NCBI GenBank assembly: GCA_001899005.1
Contig: MKUW01000021.1
Coordinates: forward strand, 124,001-188,000
From: Chloroflexi bacterium 44-23
Lineage (GTDB): Bacteria; Chloroflexota; Anaerolineae; Anaerolineales; Anaerolineaceae
Length of the DNA: 64,000 nucleotides
Direction of reading: 5' to 3'
The notes under the pieces were generated by a model. The model was not told where the DNA came from. It saw nothing but the letters and a program-made list of their open reading frames with translations, and made no database searches. The translations under genes and the position numbers were made by a program. This document shows positions 18,839 to 27,682 of the stretch, in pieces. Every line of letters starts with the position of its first letter. The first letter of the stretch is position 1.

Positions 18839-19327
18839 AAAACCTCCTGAATTAAAAAATTTCGATATCCTAGCTCAAAGACATGTCCTAATAGGTTAAT
18901 ATAATAAATTAAAATTCTAATCATCTAAAGCGCCATTACACTCAAAGGAAGATAAGCATAATGGCTACCCTCCCTCCAAAAATATATTATTCTATAAGGA
19001 CTAAATGGGGTTTAACGTGTTCACTCTATAAGAGAATGACGAATCAACTTTGCAACAACAGACAATTATGCCTATTGTGAAATATTTTTTGACTATTTAC
19101 AATTTGAGCAATTTGAAATTTCATTCACAGAAGGAATAATTTATGCCTAAAAATAAAAAAACTGTCAAAACGAAACCTTAAGTTAGCTGAAGTTGAAGGG
19201 TGAAACATCTCCGGTAAGTTTGTATACTGCCCTCATTATAAAGCACATAGATGATCAGAGGCGCAGAGAGGAAAAGATTTTTTCGCTGCGTTGCTGTTTC
19301 CTGTGGTATGCGGATTTAATAATTTTT

Positions 19328-19381
19328 CCTCCCGTTGGGCTGGCTTTAATTGGGGTTTCATTCAACTTCACCAACGGGAGG
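19328..19381. repeat. Strong inverted repeat/hairpin 3' of the 19401 gene
   Basis: CCTCCCGTTGG ... CCAACGGGAGG, perfect 11-bp arms. Confidence 0.65.
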
Positions 19382-19400
19382 TGCTTTTCCAATGATTAAA

Positions 19401-19745
19401 TTACTCAATCAAAACATCGGGTGGGGTGACCGCCATCCTGATCAGGCCGCCGGTGATCAACCCCAAGGCTAACCCCACCACTCCCCAAAAGACGTGGAAG
19501 GTAAACGGGGTCATCGAGAATAACCCTTCCCATCCGGGAATTGTGATGATCCCTTGAAACATCAATACCCCAAAAATGAGACCAATCCCAGTGCCGACCA
19601 AAATCCCCAACCATGTTGCAGACCATATCCCATCGGGAAAGGATTGAAAGTGAATTGCCTCTGGTCTGGATTTATCATAATACAGGACTTCTTCTTGGCT
19701 GACCTTTTGCATTTCAGAAATTTGCGTGTTTTTTGAATTATCCAT
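19401..19745 (-). CDS. Small two-TM membrane protein
   Basis: Two hydrophobic segments; no recognised family. Confidence 0.6.
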   Translation of the reverse strand: MDNSKNTQISEMQKVSQEEVLYYDKSRPEAIHFQSFPDGIWSATWLGILVGTGIGLIFGVLMFQGIITIPGWEGLFSMTPFTFHVFWGVVGLALGLITGGLIRMAVTPPDVLIE

Positions 19746-19759
19746 CTTATTTTTCCTCC

Positions 19760-20977
19760 TTACTCTTCAAACGGATAGGCTTCTAAAAGAGTATCCAATT
19801 CGACCTGGGTTTGCCAACTGATGGTTTCTTCACCACCAATGATCCAGCCGTGGTTTAACAGTTGCTGTTGGGCATCGGTTGGATAAGGTTTCAGTACCAT
19901 CAGGTAGTTTCTTACACTATCCGGGACACCGTCCCCATCTAATATCAATACAGGGGCGTGTTTCCCCATGTGGCTTAAGGTGGTGGCGGTCACTGCGTTT
20001 TGCCAGCCCGTCGGTCCATCGAGGTTTACAAACACGGCGTTATGGCCTGCTTCCGAAATCCCCCAGCCAAAATCACGCGCTTTTTGCCAGAACCAGGCGC
20101 CCCAGTCCGCTCCAATATCCTTAAACCCGGAAAAATAAGCACTGATTGCGGATGGATCATTGCGCGGCATACGGGTCACCTGTCCATATTGGGCCAGCTC
20201 ACGTACCACATGCTCTGGCACGATGCTTTCATCCCCAAATACATAGATCCAGGCCCCATTGGCACGTCGTTTTAAGATTTCTTTGGTGGCTTCCGGTACA
20301 CCCTCGGATGTGACATACGCAAACCCTTGCCCCATGTGGGCATTCCAATAGGCTGCCGGGATCGCCATTTCGGGGTGTTCGATATTGGCAATCGCGACCT
20401 CATTCGGATGGTCACCATGTTGGGTGGAGGTCCAATTATCCACCACTTCTGCCAGTTGAATGGGATCAGGTGCGGTGAAGACGCGGGTTTTAAACCCCAA
20501 TTGGTTGACCGCATCATTGACGGAAGCATCAATGGTTCCCACAAGATAAACTTGTACATTACCATCCGCCGGCACACCTTCCGGGTTGAGTCGCAGCAAT
20601 TCGTTGCGGGTGATTTGCGGCAGGTTAGACTGTTCCACGTACAACAACGGCGCGTTTACCGGAAAATGTTGAATCCGGTTTGCAGCCACTAGCAGTTCCG
20701 GCAGGTTGTTAATGTTAACCAATATGACAGCGCCCGGTGTGTTTTCTTCTTCTGTCGCCGGATAAATGACCTGTGCCACGGCAACCGCCGTTTCAAACGC
20801 ATCATCAGAGCCAATGCGGGTGGTGTTAACCGTCAGCAGTTCACTGTTGGATGGCAAGGAAGCGATATCCGCCGGTTTTTGATCGGCAAGATAGGCTTTG
20901 GCAATTAAGTTCGTGCCTGTGAAAATTAAAATCGCTGTAACAAGAACGATGAGTATACTTATTAATCCTTTTTTCAT
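19760..20977 (-). CDS. Cell-wall-binding-repeat-2-like exported protein
   Basis: N-terminal TM; repeats of the type TTRIGSDDAFETAVAVAQ, VYLVGTIDASVNDAVNQLG, WIYVFGDESIVPEHV. Confidence 0.6.
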   Translation of the reverse strand: MKKGLISILIVLVTAILIFTGTNLIAKAYLADQKPADIASLPSNSELLTVNTTRIGSDDAFETAVAVAQVIYPATEEENTPGAVILVNINNLPELLVAANRIQHFPVNAPLLYVEQSNLPQITRNELLRLNPEGVPADGNVQVYLVGTIDASVNDAVNQLGFKTRVFTAPDPIQLAEVVDNWTSTQHGDHPNEVAIANIEHPEMAIPAAYWNAHMGQGFAYVTSEGVPEATKEILKRRANGAWIYVFGDESIVPEHVVRELAQYGQVTRMPRNDPSAISAYFSGFKDIGADWGAWFWQKARDFGWGISEAGHNAVFVNLDGPTGWQNAVTATTLSHMGKHAPVLILDGDGVPDSVRNYLMVLKPYPTDAQQQLLNHGWIIGGEETISWQTQVELDTLLEAYPFEE

Positions 20978-20989
20978 TAAAATAGCCTC

Positions 20990-22741
20990 CTACATCAATC
21001 CGCTTTTATTTTGTTTGCGGATCAAAACATAATTGAGCGGCCAGGCTACCAACAAAGCAGTAAAGGCGGTGAAAAACATCACCCCAAACCAAAGGATAGA
21101 TTCTTCGGTTGGCATCATGGGGATCTTTGACATCATTAAGTACCACATGAGGGGGTTCATTCCGATGGCAGCAAATGTCATCGAAATTAATACCATTGGT
21201 AGTGATTTCCCCAGCGTTTCGCGATAGGGTTTGTTGGTATACATAGCCATCATTGGGGTTTGGAAAACCAGCCACGAGACCAATACTGCGACCACAAAGT
21301 TAATGATCATCAGTAAGATCATAGGTGTACCTAATAAAAATGCACCGGTCAACCGGTTGGGAATCAGCGGCATGCCAAAAAATGTGGTCAGATAACCGCT
21401 GGTGATCATGATCGAGGCCCCAAACCCAACCGCTGAAACGGTAGCGGCCAACCCTTGCAGCCAGAGCGGGCGATCCCAGACGATCATCCCGTTTGGTAAA
21501 CGGATAATGGGACGCCGATAGGCGAGATAATACAGTAACAAACCAAAGGGGCCGATCAGCAAGGCTAATAATGGCCAGGCCAGACTCATAACCCAGTTTT
21601 GTTTTGGCAAAAACTTAAATTGGTGGAGTAAGATCCATATCGCGGAAGCCATACCCATCAGTACCCAAAAAACGGCGATCAGGTCGATGCCGCTCATGCC
21701 TACGCCTTTCCCAAAGTATGGTCCAATCTCAACAGCATAATCAACTTGACCTTGTGCTTTAAAGGAAATTTGGTTTTCGTCTCCAATGATCCAGAAATGA
21801 TGGAAAGGGCCTTCTGCGGGTGTAACCCAAAAAGCTGCTCGTTGTGACCAGAAATAATTATTCACCCCCGCTGGCAATTTTTCGGTTCCAGACCACATCA
21901 GCGGGCCTGGTTTGCCGTGGATCGCCAGGTTGGCAGCAGTTAACGCCATTGCAGGGTTATTCGGATTTGCGACAATATAGGCGCGGTATCCTGCGAGGGT
22001 GTTAGCGTTAAAAGCCCACCCAAACAAAGTGTTTTGGGGGTCTTCGTATTTGGCAAAGGTAACTGCCAGCGCATCCGGGGTTTTAGCGGTGATGCTGGTA
22101 AAACCATCGGTCTGGATCCCCAGACTATAGCGGTTCAGCCCAGCAGGGGCATCAGCCGCATCAAAAATGATCAGATCGCCGCTGTACGCTGCCCAGGGGG
22201 CGGCCAACAAGGCCGTTTCGGGGGTATCTTTATCTACCAGAATGACATTCTGGGGAGCGAGGCCATATCGTTGACGCAAACCGAGAATATCATCCAGCAT
22301 CAGGTTTTCACCTGTTAGCCCATCGGCCTGTACCCCATCTAACAACACCACCCCATTATTGGTAAAGTCATTCCGGGTGGGGTTTAACCGCGCCACCTCT
22401 TCCCGCACGTTTTCCGTTACAGGCAGCAGGACCCCTTTCATCGGACGTAACAAAGGGGTGGCTGCCAATCCGGCCTGCCAGTTTTGCGGATCAAATAAAA
22501 AAACGGTTTCTGGTTGGCTGTCCGGGTAAACAGCAGTACTGATCCTTGTACTGACCTCTTCCAAGGATGATCCCGCAAACCGGGTTGAATTTTTCGTGTT
22601 TAAGTGAAGCCGCGCTTCACTCTTGGTAGGTGGCTGCATGGATCGATACGGGACACCAATCATCCCGCTGATTAAAATCGCCGCAAGTAAGGCAGCAACC
22701 ACCACAGCCAACGGTTGTAGAGTTTTGGAATTTGATTGCAT
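20990..22741 (-). CDS. CWB2-like extracytoplasmic region fused to DUF4396-like membrane domain
   Basis: N-terminal region resembles the 19760 protein; C-terminal multi-TM region with NFVVAVLVSWLVFQTPMMAMY, MNPLMWYLMMSK. Confidence 0.55.
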   Translation of the reverse strand: MQSNSKTLQPLAVVVAALLAAILISGMIGVPYRSMQPPTKSEARLHLNTKNSTRFAGSSLEEVSTRISTAVYPDSQPETVFLFDPQNWQAGLAATPLLRPMKGVLLPVTENVREEVARLNPTRNDFTNNGVVLLDGVQADGLTGENLMLDDILGLRQRYGLAPQNVILVDKDTPETALLAAPWAAYSGDLIIFDAADAPAGLNRYSLGIQTDGFTSITAKTPDALAVTFAKYEDPQNTLFGWAFNANTLAGYRAYIVANPNNPAMALTAANLAIHGKPGPLMWSGTEKLPAGVNNYFWSQRAAFWVTPAEGPFHHFWIIGDENQISFKAQGQVDYAVEIGPYFGKGVGMSGIDLIAVFWVLMGMASAIWILLHQFKFLPKQNWVMSLAWPLLALLIGPFGLLLYYLAYRRPIIRLPNGMIVWDRPLWLQGLAATVSAVGFGASIMITSGYLTTFFGMPLIPNRLTGAFLLGTPMILLMIINFVVAVLVSWLVFQTPMMAMYTNKPYRETLGKSLPMVLISMTFAAIGMNPLMWYLMMSKIPMMPTEESILWFGVMFFTAFTALLVAWPLNYVLIRKQNKSGLM

Positions 22742-22991
22742 TTTTCCTCCTGAAGTTAATATTAAGAGGGTATCTTCGTTAAGAAAGAGTTCCCCTTAAT
22801 TAACGTACCGCAGGGAAGAGGGAGAAGCAATGCGGATTTTGCCTGATGCATATAAGGAAATTCCCTATTGTAAACAATTCAGATACTTTTTTAAAGCTGT
22901 GTGAAGAAATTAACAGGCATATATGCCTATTGTGAAAAAAAATCCTGCCCTTTACAATTATTTTAATTTATCCTATTTGAAGGAGGCCATG

Positions 22992-23489
22992 ATGGCTGCC
23001 CAAAAAAAATATTCGTCAAAATCAAAAAAGGTTCAAAAGAAAAAAGAGACAAAAACCCCGCTATTTCTTATCGCGGGTGGTGTTATTATTTTACTGATTG
23101 CTTCGTTATTTGTTTTCGGGAAAAAACCGGAACGATTCACGCCCGAGGTTGTTGGCTCTCCTAAATTACAAGTGGATGATTCGCTAGTAGATTTGGGAGA
23201 TGTTCAGTTGGGGAAAACTGTTCAGACTTCATTTAAGGTCCACAATGTTGGAGATCAGGATCTGCACTTCACCCAAAAGCCTTATGTGGAAGTTAAGGAG
23301 GGGTGTTGACCACCCACTCCCGTCATCGGTTCGATGACTCTCAAACCAGGTGAATCTACCACCATTTCCATGCAATTTATGATGCATGGTGATATGGGTG
23401 GCCCCCATGACTTCCGCCTTCATTTACCAAATGACGACCCTGCCCAGCAAGATCTATCTTTGACCGTGCTTTCCAATTGGGTGCCGTAA
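22992..23489 (+). CDS. Candidate selenoprotein: membrane-anchored DUF1573-like protein with in-frame UGA (Sec) at 23307-23309
   Basis: AGGAGG then ATG; ...VDLGDVQLGKTVQTSFKVHNVGDQDLHFTQKPYVEVKEGC-U-PPTPVIGSMTLKPGESTTISMQFMMHGDMGGPHDFRLHLPNDDPAQQDLSLTVLSNWVP-stop(TAA 23487-23489). Confidence 0.8.
23322..23338 (+). promoter_or_regulatory. Candidate bacterial SECIS hairpin
   Basis: GTCATCG-GTT-CGATGAC, perfect 7-bp stem; loop starts with G at +20 from the UGA. Confidence 0.7.
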
Positions 23490-23603
23490 CAATCGGAAAA
23501 CCAAATCCGATTGGATGGATAAAAGATCAAGGGTAAATGAAAAACTTGCTCTTGGTTTTTTATCCAAATAAGATGTCAGCCATCAAATTTATTTCAGGTA
23601 AAT

Positions 23604-24080
23604 ATGAAAAATAACCAATTTATAAATTTCTCTTTTCGTGCTCGTGCTTCTCTCTTGTTTTTATTTGTACTGCTGCTTGGTTCCCTTTCATCTTGCAGCG
23701 GTAACAACACAACCGAGGAAAACACATTGGATTTAGCCCCGCTCTCCGTCTTACCAATGGCAATGCAGCAGTCGCCTGTCACAGTGCGGGAATCGTATCA
23801 ATTTGCAGTTGCCAATTCGGAAGCGTTAAAAAATGTGCCATGTTATTGTGGCTGCAATGCGATGGGGCATACCTCTAACTATGATTGTTATATTCAAGAA
23901 ATCCAACCCTCCGGGGATATTGTCTTTGATGAGCACGCCTTGGGTTGTTCGATTTGTGTTGATATCTCTCAGGATGTGATGAAAATGACCCGTGATGGAA
24001 AACCTGCCCTGGAGATCCGAGAATTCATTGATCTGACCTATGCTCAATATGGGCCATCCAACATGCCGCCGGTGGAATAG
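23604..24080 (+). CDS. PCYCGC-motif lipoprotein
   Basis: Signal with LLGSLSSC lipobox-like site; NVPCYCGCNAMGHTSNYDCYI and LGCSICVDI. Confidence 0.85.
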   Translation: MKNNQFINFSFRARASLLFLFVLLLGSLSSCSGNNTTEENTLDLAPLSVLPMAMQQSPVTVRESYQFAVANSEALKNVPCYCGCNAMGHTSNYDCYIQEIQPSGDIVFDEHALGCSICVDISQDVMKMTRDGKPALEIREFIDLTYAQYGPSNMPPVE

Positions 24081-24084
24081 GTTT

Positions 24085-24591
24085 ATGAAATTACAGGTTA
24101 CAGGCAGTGATTTGATAAACCGTATTAAAAACAAATGGTGGTTTTTTGTGCTCCTTATTGCGGCCGTACTGATCATTTTTGTCCCGCTGCCACAAGCACA
24201 AGCAGCCGCGGTGGACCGGCATCTTCGTATCGAAGCCAGCATGTATCAGTTTACCCCAGGGGTGATCAAGGTCAATCGGGGAGATAAGATCACGCTTGAT
24301 CTGGTTTCGATGGATGTGGTACATGGACTTTCAGTGGATGGATATGATTTTGAATTAATAGCCGATCCGGGACAAACGCAAACTGCCGCTTTTATTGCCG
24401 AAAAAACGGGTGTGTTTCGCTTTCGGTGTTCGGTGGCCTGTGGCAATTTACACCCCTTTATGATTGGAAAACTTCAAGTCGGCCCGAATTTGATGTTTAT
24501 CCGTGCTATGCTGCTCGGATTATTGGCGATGGCGGCGGCGTTTTGGTCTTTGCGTAAACCATTCCCCAATCTGAAAGAGGTCAACCATTGA
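24085..24591 (+). CDS. Cupredoxin/COX2-like protein with CuA motif
   Basis: DVVHGLSVDG His ligand and FRCSVACGNLHPFMIG (C-x3-C-x3-H-x2-M). Confidence 0.85.
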   Translation: MKLQVTGSDLINRIKNKWWFFVLLIAAVLIIFVPLPQAQAAAVDRHLRIEASMYQFTPGVIKVNRGDKITLDLVSMDVVHGLSVDGYDFELIADPGQTQTAAFIAEKTGVFRFRCSVACGNLHPFMIGKLQVGPNLMFIRAMLLGLLAMAAAFWSLRKPFPNLKEVNH

Positions 24592-25913
24592 ATCGGATTG
24601 ATCTGACCCGTTTTCCAACGACAAATTTATTACTGCGCAGCCGCTGGCCCCAATTCCTTATCCGCGCCATCACCCTGGCGGGATTTGTTTTCACGATTTT
24701 AGCCGGGTTGTTTGGTTCCGTGGTGGGCAGCCATAATTTTGCAATTATTTTTGTGTGGATCGCCTGGTGGAGTGCGCTGAAGTTATTTTTCATTCCCTTT
24801 GGCGGGCGTTCCTGGTGTAGTATTTGCCCGATTCCCATGCCCGGCGAATGGATGCAAAAGCGAGGGGTTTTTTCTCCAACGGGAAAGGGTTTTGGTTTGG
24901 GTAAACGATGGCCTAAAAAACTACGTGGTAACTGGCTGCAGGCTGGTGGTTTTCTTCTGATCGGATTATTTGGGGCTGTCACCCTCACTTCTGCAAAAGT
25001 AACAGCAATCATCTTGTTCTTTATTATTGCGTTGGCTTTTATCCTGAGTCTTATTTTTGAACGGCGCTCCTTTTGTAACTACTTGTGCCCGATCGGCGGC
25101 TTTACCGGTTTATATGCCCAGGCTGGCCCGGTGGAGGTACGGGTGAAAGATAAGCAGGTTTGCGCAGAACACAGTGAAAAAACTTGTTACACAGCCTGTC
25201 CCTGGGGGCAGTATCCGCTGGCATTAAAATCCAGTGCAGATTGCGGGTTATGTATGGAATGCCTGCGAGTCTGCCCATCCGACAATATTGCAGTGAATCT
25301 GCGTCCTTGGGGCAGTGACCTGGGCCAAAACACAAAACACAATCCGGGAGAAGTTTTCCTGGGGTTGGTGATGCTGGCAAGCGTGCTGGTTGATTCGGTT
25401 GTCTTTTTAGGTCCGTGGGGGCAGCTAAAGACCGCGGCATATGAAGTTGGCAGCCTACCCTGGCTGATTTTTGCTGGCGTGTTTTTAGTTGTTTCTTTGG
25501 GTGTGCTGCCAGGGCTCTATTCAGCCGCCATGTGGGGTGCAGTCAGGTTGGGTTCTGCCAAAACCACTTTCCGAAAAACATTGTCCAAGTACGGGCAGGT
25601 TTTGGTGCCGCTGGGTCTGATGGCATGGATCGCCTTTACTGTTTCATTCGCGTTTGTAAAATTTTCTTATGTGTTGCCCGTTATTTCCGATCCTTTTGGT
25701 TGGGGGTGGAATCTGATCGGTATGTCCGGTACGGCAAGTATTGGGCAATCAACTTCATGGAGTGGATGGATTCAAATCCTCCTTTTGGTCATCGGGTTGT
25801 TTTGGGCCAGCAGGGTAACACAGCAGATCAGCGAGAGCAAAAGACAGGCGCTGCCCATCATTGCGTTTTCCGGTGTTTTTACGGTGAGCATGTTATGGTT
25901 GTTGATTGGATGA
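24588..25913 (+). CDS. NapH/NosR-like membrane 4Fe-4S protein
   Basis: Multi-TM; CSICPIPMP, CNYLCPIGG, CGLCMECLRVCP. Confidence 0.87.
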   Translation: MNRIDLTRFPTTNLLLRSRWPQFLIRAITLAGFVFTILAGLFGSVVGSHNFAIIFVWIAWWSALKLFFIPFGGRSWCSICPIPMPGEWMQKRGVFSPTGKGFGLGKRWPKKLRGNWLQAGGFLLIGLFGAVTLTSAKVTAIILFFIIALAFILSLIFERRSFCNYLCPIGGFTGLYAQAGPVEVRVKDKQVCAEHSEKTCYTACPWGQYPLALKSSADCGLCMECLRVCPSDNIAVNLRPWGSDLGQNTKHNPGEVFLGLVMLASVLVDSVVFLGPWGQLKTAAYEVGSLPWLIFAGVFLVVSLGVLPGLYSAAMWGAVRLGSAKTTFRKTLSKYGQVLVPLGLMAWIAFTVSFAFVKFSYVLPVISDPFGWGWNLIGMSGTASIGQSTSWSGWIQILLLVIGLFWASRVTQQISESKRQALPIIAFSGVFTVSMLWLLIG

Positions 25914-25920
25914 TTGTTTT

Positions 25921-26925
25921 ATGAAAAAAGAAGTGTTAGCCCGTTTTTTGGTTGTCTTTTTTGTAACACTTGTGATCCTGATTTTTGTACTTGGGTGGCA
26001 GAAAAATCGAAGTCAACACACAGGCACCATTTTAATCCATGCCCGCATGCCGGAAAATGGCGGGTGGAGTGTCACCTCGATCACTGGGGAAACGAATCAA
26101 CCGATCAACCTGAGATTAACTAGCGATGATGTCGTACATGGTTTTGCCGTTGGGAAATCTGACCAGCCAACAGTCGAACTTATACCGGGAGAATTTGTAG
26201 AGACCACCCTCTTATTTGATGAACCGGGCACATACACCTATTATTGTACGCGCTGGTGTGGGCCAAATCATTGGCGGATGCGCGGCACGATTGACGTGCA
26301 GGGGGAGGAGGCAGCTGTCACCAATCCCCCGCCCTTGTATCTCCAATTGGGCATTGATATTGACGCGCCACACGAAGCTGATGTTATTCCAAGTGAACCG
26401 GTGCTGCTCCAAAAGGGCGCTGCCTTTGCAGAAGACTTGCCAGCGTATGTTTTCGAGCAAGAGATTTACTTAACAAACAGCCCGGCAAACGTATGGTCAC
26501 GTTTACGGGCGGAACCCGACTTGTCCGCATTAAGTGATGAGGATGTATGGAATGTGGTAGGTTGGGTCTGGCAGGAAAACACCTCACCAGCCGCCATTAA
26601 AACCGGTGAAAGCCTGTATGCCGAAAATTGTGCGGCCTGTCATGGCGAAACAGGCGAGGGGGATGGTGTGATGGTGCGTGATCTTCCCAAACCAGAGGCA
26701 GAAGCGCATGATATGGATGATCCGCATTCAGAATCAACAACAGCGGGTCTAACCCGTCCACATGATCTGACTGATCCGGATCATCTACTGGGTGCCAGCC
26801 CGGCCTTACTGTCCGGAAAGATCATCCGCGGGGGGATGGGCACGGGTATGCCCTATTGGGGACCCATTTTTACCAGCCAGCAAATTGATGCCCTGGTGAG
26901 TTATTTATATACTTTTGCGTGGTGA
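25921..26925 (+). CDS. COX2-like CuA domain fused to cytochrome c
   Basis: DVVHGFAVGK, YYCTRWCGPNHWRMRG (CuA) and CAACHGETGEGDG haem motif. Confidence 0.9.
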   Translation: MKKEVLARFLVVFFVTLVILIFVLGWQKNRSQHTGTILIHARMPENGGWSVTSITGETNQPINLRLTSDDVVHGFAVGKSDQPTVELIPGEFVETTLLFDEPGTYTYYCTRWCGPNHWRMRGTIDVQGEEAAVTNPPPLYLQLGIDIDAPHEADVIPSEPVLLQKGAAFAEDLPAYVFEQEIYLTNSPANVWSRLRAEPDLSALSDEDVWNVVGWVWQENTSPAAIKTGESLYAENCAACHGETGEGDGVMVRDLPKPEAEAHDMDDPHSESTTAGLTRPHDLTDPDHLLGASPALLSGKIIRGGMGTGMPYWGPIFTSQQIDALVSYLYTFAW

Positions 26926-27010
26926 GTTTCGGCGATGATTGTGGTTTTTATTGGATTTGCTGTTTACCTTCTGTTGTTATGCCGCCGCCCGAATGGGTAT
27001 AATACATAGT

Positions 27011-27682
27011 ATGGAACCTCATTCAATTATAACTACCCTCTTAGCCGATGACCATGCTGTTGTCCGTGCCGGCATCCGTCAATTTCTGGAACAGAGCGCT
27101 GATATCAAAGTAATCGCTGAAGCATCTAATGGGCAAGAAGCACGCGAATTTCTAGAAAAAAATATTGTTGATGTCGCTGTACTTGATATTCAAATGCCTT
27201 TAATGAGTGGAATCGAACTTACCCGTTGGGTTCGTTCAAGTAACCTCTCAACTGGCATATTGATCTTGACTGCTTATGAAGAAGAGCCTTACGTTCGTGC
27301 AGTTCTCCAAGCAGGAGCGAACGGCTATGTTCTAAAAAGTGCAGATCCCGATGAAATCATACAAGCAGTCCATGATGTATTTCAAGGTAAATCTGTATTG
27401 GATCCTAATCTGACCCAAAAACTTTTTACACAACTTGCTGCTCCTGATGATCCACCTATTAGTGAAGCACTTACCACTCGAGAACTGCAGGTGTTAGCCC
27501 TCACTGCTAAGGGTTATACCAATAAAGCAATAGGGATGCAGTTAGGGATTAGTGACAGAACTGTGCAAAACCATTTGGCAAACATCTTCCAAAAAATGGA
27601 TGCAGAAAGCAGAACGGAAGCTGTCATGAAGGCTGTTTCTCAAGGATTAATTTCTGCAAGCCTAGATGAACCAACTTTATGA
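27011..27682 (+). CDS. NarL/LuxR-family response regulator
   Basis: LADDHAVVRAGIRQFLE receiver; LTTRELQVLALTAKGYTNKAIGMQLGISDRTVQNHLANIFQKM HTH. Confidence 0.93.
   Translation: MEPHSIITTLLADDHAVVRAGIRQFLEQSADIKVIAEASNGQEAREFLEKNIVDVAVLDIQMPLMSGIELTRWVRSSNLSTGILILTAYEEEPYVRAVLQAGANGYVLKSADPDEIIQAVHDVFQGKSVLDPNLTQKLFTQLAAPDDPPISEALTTRELQVLALTAKGYTNKAIGMQLGISDRTVQNHLANIFQKMDAESRTEAVMKAVSQGLISASLDEPTL

Noticed and set aside
22992-23489. Simple nonsense pseudogene explanation for the TGA in the DUF1573 gene
   Set aside because: Downstream frame is intact and family-like, TGA sits at a Cys-type position, a hairpin follows, and a second gene in the window shows the same pattern; not fully excluded without finding Sec machinery
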